Positions 17,854 through 25,965 are shown, counted from the first letter of the stretch. The stretch: 64,000 nucleotides of DNA from Alistipes sp. (GCA_017416915.1 JAFQAN010000006.1:1-64000), one strand, 5' to 3'. Program-made: numbers and translations. Notes: generated by a model from the sequence alone, not told the origin.

Positions 17854-19338
17854 CTAAAATTCGCTATCGTTCTCGTTCTGCACAAAGGCGTTGTTCAGCT
17901 TATTCCACATCTTCGAGAGGCGGCTTGTAAGGCTCGATGTCTTGCTCGCCTTATCATCACCACCCTCGGGGTTGAAGCTGACACCCTCGTCGTCAAACTT
18001 CTGAGGCTCCTGCACGGTCTGTTCCACTGGCGTCTGCTCGGTGTTGTTATCAGCGGCCTGAGGCGCATCGTCGATAAGTGAGCGACGGCGCACGTGGACG
18101 GGTGCGGGGTCGGGGGTATTCACAACCACGTTCGACGGCTGATGACGGCGCACAGGACTCTCCGAAACGGCACACTCGCCGTGCGTAGCACCATAGATAA
18201 GCAGTGAGGCGGCAGTAGCGTAGGCTGGTGTGGTAACATGCTCCAATAGCGACTCCTCGACGAAGCCATACTCGGGGTGTACGGCGCGCACATCCTCATA
18301 GCCCAACTCGCGGGCAAACAGCGCCTCTATATCTCGCATATTAGAGCCACCACCCGTAAGCAACACCACAGGCATAAACTTAGAGCCGCAGCCCGCATCC
18401 TTAATCTCGCGAGCTACCCACCCTGCAATCTCCTTCAAGCGCGACTCGATGACCGTAACGAGGTTGCGACGCAGAATACTCTTGGGCATACCGCGACGCA
18501 TCGACTGGAAGACGATGATGTCATCGACAGCCCTCTCGACCATTGCCGAGCCATACTGCACCTTCAAGTCCTCGACATAGTTTGAGGGGATGCTGTATGT
18601 GCGGATGTCGTTGTTGATGGCATTTGCACCAATGGGGATAGAGGCCATATAGCGCACCTTGCCGCCATAGAGTACCGTAACGTCCGTTACGCCACCACCG
18701 AGGTCCACCACCACAGCACCATCCTGCATATCGTCGGTATTGGCTATCGACAGATGCGACACGAAGGCATTGGGAACAAACTCCTTAACCGAGATGCCGT
18801 GGACCTCCAAACACTGGCTCAAACGGTCGCGCATAGCCTTGTCGCAGAGGATGAAGTTGTAGGTCGCCGTGAGCAGATGTCCGTAAGCACCCACGGGAAC
18901 ATCTACCTCCTTCTCGTCAATCTTGTAGCGCAGGGGCTGCATCGTCATAATCGTCTCGCGGTCATCGGGGAGCTTCACGGTCTTCATACGACGGTCCAGC
19001 TCGTCGATGTCGCTCTGGGTTATCTGGTTGCTGCCGTTGCGCAGTTCATCCTTGACATAGACGTGGTCGGTAACCTGCACACAACGCACATACTCGCCCG
19101 ACAGACCCGCATATACCTCCGTAAGGCGGATGTTAAGACGCTGCTCTATCTTCTTCTTGGCAGAGGCTATCGCCAAGCCAACCATATCGCTATTCTCGAT
19201 ACGACCTGCATTTACACCCGTTACAGGCTCTGCAACAATATAGACGATATTCACTCTACCATCATCTTCCACAGCACCCACGGCAATCACAACATTCGAT
19301 GTACCTACATCGACAACTACAATCTGCTTGTTTTTCAT
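17854..19338 (-). CDS. ftsA: Cell division protein FtsA
   Basis: An actin-like ATPase of 494 residues that anchors FtsZ to the membrane. VVDVGTSNVVIAVG (phosphate 1), VVDLGGGVTDVTVLYGG (phosphate 2) and LLTGGGSNMRDIEAL (adenosine motif) are clear. The SHS2-type 1C subdomain lies around residues 85-165. The C-terminal part (about 395-494) is a long, low-complexity, acidic and Gln/Pro-rich tail ending in a possible amphipathic stretch near SSLTSRLSKMWNKLNNAF, fitting membrane attachment. It sits between ftsQ and ftsZ in the cluster. Confidence 0.95.
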   Translation of the reverse strand: MKNKQIVVVDVGTSNVVIAVGAVEDDGRVNIVYIVAEPVTGVNAGRIENSDMVGLAIASAKKKIEQRLNIRLTEVYAGLSGEYVRCVQVTDHVYVKDELRNGSNQITQSDIDELDRRMKTVKLPDDRETIMTMQPLRYKIDEKEVDVPVGAYGHLLTATYNFILCDKAMRDRLSQCLEVHGISVKEFVPNAFVSHLSIANTDDMQDGAVVVDLGGGVTDVTVLYGGKVRYMASIPIGANAINNDIRTYSIPSNYVEDLKVQYGSAMVERAVDDIIVFQSMRRGMPKSILRRNLVTVIESRLKEIAGWVAREIKDAGCGSKFMPVVLLTGGGSNMRDIEALFARELGYEDVRAVHPEYGFVEESLLEHVTTPAYATAASLLIYGATHGECAVSESPVRRHQPSNVVVNTPDPAPVHVRRRSLIDDAPQAADNNTEQTPVEQTVQEPQKFDDEGVSFNPEGGDDKASKTSSLTSRLSKMWNKLNNAFVQNENDSEF

Positions 19339-19382
19339 CGCTTTATATATTTTTCATTTTTGTTTCTTCATCTATTTCGCCC

Positions 19383-20474
19383 CTAACGGCACACCACCTG
19401 TCCCTCATACCTCAGACTGATAGTCGAATAGCTATCCCAGCCCACGTTTGGTAGCGCCTTATCGTAGAAGCGATGCAGCATAGCGAGCTTGTCGCCCATC
19501 TGCTCGGCATAGCCCATATCCACTACGAAGCTCGCTGAACGTGGCACGAACGATAGCTGCATCGGCACCGTGCCACCACCATCGACGAGTATCTGCACAA
19601 CCTCTGCCCGCCAAAATCTGTCGGCATCGACCCTATGCACAAAGTCCATAAGGTTATCGAAGTCGCTGCCCACGCACTCTACATATCGACGCTGCTCGCG
19701 CAGACGCTCCTGCTGTCGGTCGAGTATCGCAATGTCGGCATCTATGCGGTCGTGGCGCTCCTCATTCTCCCTCTGCGCCTCAATCTTGCGCTGGTCCAAC
19801 TCCTCCTTACGCTTCGCCACCTCGTAGTCCGACATAAACATCTCGCGGCGCACACGGCTATTTAGCACCGAGCGCAACTCCTTATCGTACTGGCGCAATA
19901 GCTTGTAGTGAGGCACCTTCTGCTGCTCGACATCGGCAATCGCGCGTTCGATGGTCGCCACCGAGTCGCGCACCATATCGTGAACATATCCCGAATAGTC
20001 GGCAGCAAAGATAGGTTTGTAGCCACCCGTAATCACAGGCACAAGCACCGCATAGCCATCCGACGCTGGGAATATGTAGCCATCCTCGGTGATATACATA
20101 TCGTAGCCATCGACCCTCAGACGCACCACAGGCTCACGCTGCGTGATATTGACCGTAACACAGCCGCCGTGCGTAACATAGGCATTGACACTCTCTACGG
20201 CACTATGCGAGAGCGCCGTACGCTCCAACGCTGCGAGGTCCACCTCCGATAGGGGGCGTCCCACGGGCGATACGCCGTGTAGCTCGAACCACTCCTGCAT
20301 AAGGCGCGCATCGACCAACTGACGCTCGGCACTGCCCTCAACGACGATATTACACTCCTCGACACGCTGCGTGGCACGATACTCCTTGCGGCCGCCGTCA
20401 GCCCAGCGCCACACGAAAAATAGTGCTACCCACATCAGGGCATAGCCTATGTATCTGCCTATCTTGCGTAACAT
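19383..20474 (-). CDS. ftsQ: Cell division protein FtsQ with a coiled-coil insertion
   Basis: A bitopic division protein of 363 residues: a membrane helix at about 8-23, then a POTRA-like region (about 38-115) and a beta domain. The start of the beta domain (YITEDGYIFPASDG, VPVITGG) and its end (DRFWRAEVVQILVDGGG, LPNVGWDSYSTISLRY) match Bacteroidales FtsQ. Between them, about residues 165-270, lies a charged helical insertion rich in Arg, Glu and Gln that is absent from the usual 240-270 residue form. The gene is 10 bases from murC and 44 bases from ftsA, so the placement supports the name. Confidence 0.88.
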   Translation of the reverse strand: MLRKIGRYIGYALMWVALFFVWRWADGGRKEYRATQRVEECNIVVEGSAERQLVDARLMQEWFELHGVSPVGRPLSEVDLAALERTALSHSAVESVNAYVTHGGCVTVNITQREPVVRLRVDGYDMYITEDGYIFPASDGYAVLVPVITGGYKPIFAADYSGYVHDMVRDSVATIERAIADVEQQKVPHYKLLRQYDKELRSVLNSRVRREMFMSDYEVAKRKEELDQRKIEAQRENEERHDRIDADIAILDRQQERLREQRRYVECVGSDFDNLMDFVHRVDADRFWRAEVVQILVDGGGTVPMQLSFVPRSASFVVDMGYAEQMGDKLAMLHRFYDKALPNVGWDSYSTISLRYEGQVVCR

Positions 20475-20484
20475 TCTACCCTTT

Positions 20485-21873
20485 TTAAGCCCGTTTTTGC
20501 AATAGTGCGGCTACATCGTTGCACACAACATCTATGTTTCCTGCTCCGAAGGTTACCACCACGTCGGTATTCCTCGCAGCAAGCCTTTCGACAAGCTCTT
20601 CGCGCTCTGCCAACGACCACTCCACCGTAAGCATACCGCCGATAAGCTCCGAGCATACACCCTCGATAGGCTCCTCACGTGCTGGATATATAGGCACGAG
20701 AATAACATCGTCCGCCAACGACAACGCCTCGGCAAATTCGGGGGCGAGGTCGCGCGTGCGGGTGTAGAGGTGTGGCTGAAATATCGCCGTTATATGTCGA
20801 TTGGGGAAGATGCCGCGTAGCGATGTTATCGTAGCGCGCAGCTCCTCGGGGTGGTGAGCATAGTCGTCGATATATACCTGCTTGGGGCTATTCACATAGA
20901 CCTCCATACGTCGCTTGACACCGCTAAACGATGCCAAGGCACGACGTACCGCCTCGCCATCGAAACGCCTATTCTCCATCCTTGCCGCAGCCCACAACAT
21001 AGCCACTGCCGCCACCGAGTTCTCGATATGCACCTTACCAGGTATGCCGAGCGTACAACCCTCGATGCGTCCATCGGGAAGCACTATGTCGTAGCGATAG
21101 CTGCCACCCTCTTCGAGCGTTATGTTCTCGGCGTGGAAGTCGCCGCCCTCATCGCACGAGTAGCGGTAGAGGTCGCGCTGCGTAGCATCGAAGCGCAATG
21201 CCACGCCCTGCTTCAATATCAGCGCGCCACCCACCTTAATCTGCGCCGCGAACTGCTCGAACGCCTCGACCACAGCCTCCACCGTGCCATAGATGTCGAG
21301 ATGGTCGGCATCCACCGCCGTAATCACAGCCACGTCGGGGTGTAGGCGTAAGAATGAGCGGTCGTACTCGTCAGCCTCGACAACAAGCCTACGTCCTGCA
21401 CCCAAGACAAGGTTTGACGAGAAGTTGCGCGATATGCCACCAAGAAAGGCACTACCCTCCTGCGCCGCATCGCTATTGAGCCACGCCGCAAGTGTCGATG
21501 TAGTGGTCTTGCCGTGCGTACCCGCCACCGCCATAACCAACTTACCCTCGCTCAGGTAGCCAAGCATCTGTGAGCGCTTCTCGATGCGGAAGCCCCTCTC
21601 ACGTAGCCACGCCCACTCGCGGTGGTCGGCAGGTATTGCGGGTGTCAGCACCACCAACGTATCCTCCGCCGAGCGCATCGTCTCGGGAATTAGCTCGGGG
21701 TTATCGTCGTAGTGTACCAACGCCCCCTCAGCCTCCAACGCGCGCGTGAGGGGTGTCGCCGTGCGGTCATAGCCCGCCACAGCGTAGCCCTCGTGCATAA
21801 AGTAGCGGGCAATAGCACTCATACCAATACCACCTATGCCGAGAAAATATATGTTTTTAAGCTCCGTGTTCAC
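20485..21873 (-). CDS. murC: UDP-N-acetylmuramate--L-alanine ligase
   Basis: A cytoplasmic Mur ligase (462 residues) that uses ATP to add the first amino acid, L-alanine, to UDP-N-acetylmuramic acid. The N-terminal UDP-binding GIGGIGMSAIARYF, the P-loop AVAGTHGKTTTS, the central VEADEYDRSFL and YIDDYAHHPEE are diagnostic. The length is normal. It lies 13 bases after murG and 10 bases before ftsQ. Confidence 0.96.
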   Translation of the reverse strand: MNTELKNIYFLGIGGIGMSAIARYFMHEGYAVAGYDRTATPLTRALEAEGALVHYDDNPELIPETMRSAEDTLVVLTPAIPADHREWAWLRERGFRIEKRSQMLGYLSEGKLVMAVAGTHGKTTTSTLAAWLNSDAAQEGSAFLGGISRNFSSNLVLGAGRRLVVEADEYDRSFLRLHPDVAVITAVDADHLDIYGTVEAVVEAFEQFAAQIKVGGALILKQGVALRFDATQRDLYRYSCDEGGDFHAENITLEEGGSYRYDIVLPDGRIEGCTLGIPGKVHIENSVAAVAMLWAAARMENRRFDGEAVRRALASFSGVKRRMEVYVNSPKQVYIDDYAHHPEELRATITSLRGIFPNRHITAIFQPHLYTRTRDLAPEFAEALSLADDVILVPIYPAREEPIEGVCSELIGGMLTVEWSLAEREELVERLAARNTDVVVTFGAGNIDVVCNDVAALLQKRA

Positions 21874-21886
21874 TGTTCCAAAATTT

Positions 21887-22996
21887 TTAAGCCTTCGACA
21901 GCTCGTTCTCTATCTCGTGTACCACACGCTCTGCCGAGTCCGATATGGCAAGCAGGGCGATATTTTGTCTTAGCTTCGCGAGACGCTCGGCATCAAACAC
22001 AAGGCTCACCGCCTCGCTCATTGCGCGCTCCACAGCCTCGCTGTCGCGCACAATCGCCGCAGCACCCCTCTCCACAAGCGCCATAGCATTCTTTGTCTGG
22101 TGGTCCTCCGCCACGTTGGGCGACGGCACAAATATCGTGGGCTTCGCCACCAAACATAGCTCCGACACGGTGCAGGCACCGCTACGCGATATTACCACGT
22201 CGGCAGCGGCATAGGCATAGTCCATACGCTCGATAAACGCCCCCTGCCAGATATTCTTTGTCGGATGTTCGGCAAGAAAGTGCTGCATCTCGCGCTCGTA
22301 GTACTTGCCCGTCTGCCATATCACCTGCACAGGGGCCTCGCCATCGAGCGTCAGCAGCCACGCCTTCATCATCTCGTTGAGTGTTCGTGTGCCGAGCGAA
22401 CCTCCCACGACAAGTATCACGGGGAGTCTGTCGTCGAAGCCGTAGTGCGCCAATGCCTCACTGCGGTTGCTGCCCTCCGCCGAAAAGCGACCACGCAACG
22501 GGTTACCCGTCATCACGATACGGTCGGCAGGGAAGAAACGCTCCATATTGTCGTATGCGACACAGATGCGCTTAGCGCGCTTCGAGAGAATCTTGTTGGT
22601 CAGGCCTGCATAGGAGTTCTGCTCCTGTATGATTGTCGGGACGCCAAGACGCTGTGCCGCCCACAGCACTGGTGCTGAGGCGTAACCGCCAAAGCCTACG
22701 ACGATGTCGGCACGAAAGTCGCGTATTATGCGCTTAGCACGGCGGATGCTCGATGCCACCTTGAAGGGCAATGCCAAGTTTTTGAGCGTCAGTCGGCGCT
22801 GCAAGCCCGCTACGGGCAGACCCTCGATGCGATAGCCGAGCGCAGGTATCTTCTCCATCTCCATCTTACCCTCAGCGCCCACAAAAAGAAGCTCGACGTC
22901 ATCGCCCCAATGGCGTTTTAGCGCTTCGGCAACCGAAACGGCGGGATATATGTGTCCTCCGGTACCACCACCAGAGAGAATTACTCTTTTCATCAT
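21887..22996 (-). CDS. murG: Undecaprenyl-PP-MurNAc-pentapeptide N-acetylglucosaminyltransferase
   Basis: MurG (369 residues) adds N-acetylglucosamine to lipid I to make lipid II at the inner face of the membrane. The N-terminal SGGGTGGHIYPA, the conserved VVGFGGYASAPVLWAAQ and PTIIQEQNSYAGLTN, and the C-terminal donor motif SRSGACTVSEL are all present. A Met directly after the first could equally be the start. It is the first gene of the division cluster here and has its own promoter about 100 bases upstream. Confidence 0.96.
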   Translation of the reverse strand: MMKRVILSGGGTGGHIYPAVSVAEALKRHWGDDVELLFVGAEGKMEMEKIPALGYRIEGLPVAGLQRRLTLKNLALPFKVASSIRRAKRIIRDFRADIVVGFGGYASAPVLWAAQRLGVPTIIQEQNSYAGLTNKILSKRAKRICVAYDNMERFFPADRIVMTGNPLRGRFSAEGSNRSEALAHYGFDDRLPVILVVGGSLGTRTLNEMMKAWLLTLDGEAPVQVIWQTGKYYEREMQHFLAEHPTKNIWQGAFIERMDYAYAAADVVISRSGACTVSELCLVAKPTIFVPSPNVAEDHQTKNAMALVERGAAAIVRDSEAVERAMSEAVSLVFDAERLAKLRQNIALLAISDSAERVVHEIENELSKA

Positions 22997-23106
22997 CTAA
23001 AATTTTCGTTGTTTGTCGCCATAAGAGTAGAGGCAAACAATATGATTTTCAAAAACATAGCACACGGCGATTACCAAAATCGCGATATGTATGCAATTTC
23101 ACTCTA

Positions 23107-23137
23107 CAAAATTATAAATTCTCTGCGGAAAATCAAA
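23107..23137 (-). promoter_or_regulatory. Promoter of the murG-ftsZ cluster
   Basis: On the minus strand TTTG (23137-23134), 19 bases, TAATTTTG (23114-23107): an exact consensus match. The predicted start near 23100 leaves a leader of about 100 bases before murG. Confidence 0.75.
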
Positions 23138-23188
23138 TTGAAATTTGCAGTTTTTTTCTATGAAAAAAGATTTTTTTTGTTACGGGGA

Positions 23189-23362
23189 GAGGGGCGTGAT
23201 TGGCTGGGTGGCGCGCGGTTGGCTGAGGGGCGCGCGATTGGCTGGATGGCGCGCGGTTGGCTGGGTTGCGCGCGATTGGCTGGGTTGCGCGCGATTGGCT
23301 GAGAATGACTGAGAACGACTGAGAACGACTGGGAATGCCTGAGAACGCCTGAGAGGCGCGCC
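23189..23362 (+). repeat. Left arm of composite repeat 2: 18-19-mers and decamers
   Basis: Five to six units of about 18-19 bp built on GGCGCGCGATTGGCTG are followed by GAGAACGACT-type decamers and end in GGCGCGCC (23355-23362). The decamers are the reverse complement of the right arm at 23536-23580. Confidence 0.8.
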
Positions 23363-23372
23363 GTTCACTACC

Positions 23373-23525
23373 GCGAGACAGCGAGACGACGAGACGACGA
23401 GACAACGAGACAACGAGACGACGAGACGACGAGACGACGAGACGACGAGACAACGAGACAACGAGACGACGAGACGACGAGACGACGAGACGACGGGACA
23501 ACGGGACAACGAGACCACGGGACCC
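23373..23525 (+). repeat. Octamer tandem repeat (GACGACGA/GACAACGA)
   Basis: Roughly eighteen units of period 8 alternate GACGACGA and GACAACGA. All frames stay open, which creates false ORFs on the minus strand. The tract sits between the inverted decamer arms of composite repeat 2 and is likely length-variable. Confidence 0.85.
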
Positions 23526-23535
23526 CTGAAAAACA

Positions 23536-23580
23536 CAGTCGTTCTCAGGCATTCTCAGTCGTGCGAGGCTGTGCGAGGCA
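23536..23580 (+). repeat. Right arm of composite repeat 2
   Basis: CAGTCGTTCT, CAGGCATTCT and CAGTCGTGCG units are followed by GTGCGAGGCT/GTGCGAGGCA decamers that run straight into the hairpin repeat at 23581. Confidence 0.8.
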
Positions 23581-23707
23581 GCTTGGCGTCAGAGTGGTGC
23601 AGATGTGGTGCCAAGTCGAAGTTTGGCTGGATGGGGGTGTACTTGGCGTACATCCCCATTCAGACGAACGAGCTTGGTGCCGCAGATGCGCCGCTATCAC
23701 GCCAAGC
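23581..23707 (+). repeat. Hairpin repeat, AGTGG type, copy 3 (type example)
   Basis: A 127-bp element. GCTTGGCGT (23581-23589) pairs with ACGCCAAGC (23699-23707) and AGTGG pairs with CCGCT. An internal loop has GCAGATG on both strands, GGTGCCAAG pairs with CTTGGTGCC, and CTGgATGGGG pairs with CCCCATtCAG below the GTAC tip. It is almost identical to the copies at 50578 and 55984. Bases 23708-23720 repeat the last 13 bases, a remnant of a tandem neighbour. The minus-strand AraC gene ends three bases further on. Confidence 0.9.
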
Positions 23708-23722
23708 TATCACGCCAAGCAA

Positions 23723-24610
23723 TTAAATGATGATGCGCTTCTTTACAAATTGCTCCCTAAACTGTTGGGGAGTGAAACCCCTGAGTCTCTTGAATATACG
23801 ATTAAAATTCGAGATATTATTAAAGCCACATTTATAGGCTATATCGGCAATCGAGTTAGTGGGTTCATCTACAAGTAGTCGCGCCACAGCACTCACTCGT
23901 ATCTCATTGAGACAGTCGATAAAGTTGCTGCCTGTGCGTATCTTGATAAAGCGGCTGAACGACGAGGTACTCATATTGACCAAACGAGCCACATCGGCGA
24001 GTGTTATACGTTCGGCATAGTGCTGATGCAGATACTCCATAACGAGTTTCACACGGCGCGAATCATAGACCTGCGCACCTTCGGAGAACATCTCGTGCGA
24101 CAGCTCCTCCGCCCTCTCATCTGAGGCCAAGAGCTGCAACATACGCAAAAATATGAGCATCGAGTTAAACTTATCGTCGGAGTGCAACAACTCCTGTAAC
24201 AGAGGCTTAACAGCGATGATGGTGTCGCGCGAAAACGACAAGCCATACGCCGCACGTGCCATCATACGACTGATGAGGCGAAACTGCTTCTTGGCAAGGA
24301 GTCCTCCCTCGAAGAGGTCGCCATTCATCTGTATCGTAATCTCATAGATGTCCTGCGAAGTGCAATTGTGATTTACCCACGCGTGTTCGAGGTTACGGCC
24401 CGTGATAAGCACAAGTTCCAGGTCGTCAATCTCTGCCGAGTGGTCGCCAACAATACGTCGCGCACCTCGCGCCCCCTCGATATAGTTGAGTTCGTAGAGC
24501 GAGTGGATGTGTATCGGGAAGTTGAACGACGACTTATGGCGCTCAAATATCGCAAAACTCTCCTCCTCCTTTACTGGGGGTATTTCGGTAAGGACTCCAA
24601 TACTTGCCAT
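23723..24610 (-). CDS. AraC-family transcriptional regulator of the mannan locus
   Basis: A cytoplasmic regulator of 295 residues. The N-terminal half (about 20-100) looks like a cupin-type sugar-sensing domain (FNFPIHIHSLYELNYIEG). The C-terminal AraC/XylS DNA-binding domain (about 195-290) has two helix-turn-helix units: ITLADVARLVNMSTSSFSRF and NSIADIAYKCGFNNISNFNR, followed by GFTPQQFREQ. It starts four bases after the GH26 gene and is co-transcribed with it, divergent from the rest of the mannan locus, so it probably controls both promoters. The stop codon lies three bases from a hairpin repeat. Confidence 0.9.
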   Translation of the reverse strand: MASIGVLTEIPPVKEEESFAIFERHKSSFNFPIHIHSLYELNYIEGARGARRIVGDHSAEIDDLELVLITGRNLEHAWVNHNCTSQDIYEITIQMNGDLFEGGLLAKKQFRLISRMMARAAYGLSFSRDTIIAVKPLLQELLHSDDKFNSMLIFLRMLQLLASDERAEELSHEMFSEGAQVYDSRRVKLVMEYLHQHYAERITLADVARLVNMSTSSFSRFIKIRTGSNFIDCLNEIRVSAVARLLVDEPTNSIADIAYKCGFNNISNFNRIFKRLRGFTPQQFREQFVKKRIII

Positions 24611-24614
24611 ACTC

Positions 24615-25730
24615 TTACCTCTGCAAGTCGTTCATCATCAACACATCATCTCGTTGCACAAAGTTTTTCATATCCTCAGCTGAGCTATGTCCTGGATACG
24701 AGGCGTAAAAGTGGTTGGGGCGGTTAAAGGCGTTGCGCCACAACAGCAGATGGCTACACTGCTTACCCTCGATACCAGGCAGCAGCACCGTGGTAAACCA
24801 GTCATCATCGGGGATGGTCTCGTAGCCCGTCTCGCACACCGCCCACAGCTTGCCGTGTTCTTCGGCAAATTGGCGCGCTACATCTGCACGAACGGTCATC
24901 TCGGCGATATAAGCCTCACCCGTAGAGTAGTGGTAGATGTCGAAACCTACAATATCGACATAGTCGTCGCCTGGGTAGCGCTCGGCGAACTCCTCAATGG
25001 TCTCATAACCCGCCATAGAGTACGATATGAGCATATTGTGCGCTCCCTTATCGCGCAGATAGTCAATGGTGTATCGCCATAGCGCCACATAATCCTCGAC
25101 ACTACACTGTGAGGCGCACCACCAGAACCAATTACCCGATAGTTCGTGGTAGGGGCGGAAGATGACAGGTATCAACTCGCCATCGGCACGACGCAGGCTC
25201 AACATAAAATCTGCCATACGGTCGAGCCACAGGCGATACCTCTCGGCAACAGCCTCATCATTGAGTATCGACCACACCACCTTATCCGACGACACATCCC
25301 ACGAGTCGCCATCGGTAAGCGGGTTGCGACCGTGCCACGAAAAGCTATTGATTGCACCGTGAGCATCTGCCCAGATGATGTTGCGGCGCATATCGTCAAA
25401 CGGCACGTTATCGAGATTGTTGGCAGCGCCCAATTCGAGCATTCCCAAGTCCCAGCCGAAGAGTGCGGGATAGTCGCCCGTGACGCCCTCGACATCGCTT
25501 CGGTAGTTGCCCTCATCGACCCAACCTATGCCGTATGCCAAGTCGTCCTGATGACCAAAGATAACTCCCTTAGTAGCAAGGTCATACATATAGTTGTAAA
25601 GCTCTACGGTAGCCGCTGTTGCCTCCTTATCGGCAGGCACTCTATTTGAGGTCTTTTCATCCCTATTTTCGGTTGCGGCGCAACCCACAAGCAAAAGGGT
25701 TGCAATGGTAGTTAATAGGTAGTGTTTCAT
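24615..25730 (-). CDS. GH26 beta-mannanase lipoprotein
   Basis: A surface or periplasmic lipoprotein (371 residues, lipobox LLVGC with Cys17) of glycoside hydrolase family 26, which cuts internal beta-1,4-mannosidic bonds with retention. The acid/base Glu196 lies in FRPYHELSGNWFWW and the nucleophile Glu300 in WAVCETGYE. YGIGWV near the N-terminus and the aromatic cleft residues fit a mannanase rather than a lichenase. It is first in a two-gene minus-strand operon with the AraC regulator and is divergent from the main mannan operon. Its low similarity to the second GH26 (39878) suggests a different role, for example a periplasmic oligomer-cutting enzyme. Confidence 0.9.
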   Translation of the reverse strand: MKHYLLTTIATLLLVGCAATENRDEKTSNRVPADKEATAATVELYNYMYDLATKGVIFGHQDDLAYGIGWVDEGNYRSDVEGVTGDYPALFGWDLGMLELGAANNLDNVPFDDMRRNIIWADAHGAINSFSWHGRNPLTDGDSWDVSSDKVVWSILNDEAVAERYRLWLDRMADFMLSLRRADGELIPVIFRPYHELSGNWFWWCASQCSVEDYVALWRYTIDYLRDKGAHNMLISYSMAGYETIEEFAERYPGDDYVDIVGFDIYHYSTGEAYIAEMTVRADVARQFAEEHGKLWAVCETGYETIPDDDWFTTVLLPGIEGKQCSHLLLWRNAFNRPNHFYASYPGHSSAEDMKNFVQRDDVLMMNDLQR

Positions 25731-25756
25731 AGCGTAAAAAAAGTATTATCACACCA

Positions 25757-25787
25757 CAAAGTTAGCACATTTTTTCAGATGCACAAT
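25757..25787 (-). promoter_or_regulatory. Promoter of the GH26-araC operon
   Basis: TAACTTTG (25764-25757) with ATTG (25787-25784) 19 bases upstream on the minus strand. A TATTGTG sequence (25788-25782) covers the -33 region and resembles the half-sites at 25892 and 25914. Confidence 0.6.
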
Positions 25788-25891
25788 AATACTTTTTTAA
25801 CAAATTATAATACTATTACTCTACTTATCGCACTTAATAATAGGTGTAAATGCAAAAGCTCAAAAAAATCAACTATGATATATTAGTATTG

Positions 25892-25922
25892 TATTGTGTT
25901 AAAATAGTATTACTATTGTGTT
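25892..25922 (+). promoter_or_regulatory. Candidate AraC operator: two TATTGTGTT direct repeats
   Basis: TATTGTGTT occurs at 25892-25900 and again at 25914-25922, 22 bases apart start to start, about two helical turns, the spacing expected for an AraC-type dimer. The second repeat overlaps the place where the -33 element should be, and no good TTTG is seen there. This is what an activator-dependent promoter looks like. Confidence 0.5.
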
Positions 25923-25933
25923 GAGATATGTGT

Positions 25934-25941
25934 TAAATTTG
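25934..25941 (+). promoter_or_regulatory. -7 element of the main mannan operon
   Basis: TAAATTTG is a consensus -7 box 24 bases before ATG 25966. The -33 box is poor, see the operator at 25892-25922. Confidence 0.6.
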
Positions 25942-25965
25942 CAATATGAAATAATGTATAGCGGT

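Noticed and set aside
23373-23525. Possible CRISPR array
   Set aside because: The repeat unit is 8 bp with no spacers and there is no cas gene in the window.
23133-23552. Minus-strand ORFs of 139 and 118 residues with Arg-Leu-Val-Val-Ser repeats
   Set aside because: They are read-through of the octamer and decamer tandem repeats, which stay open in several frames at once. No start signal, domain or conserved part is present.
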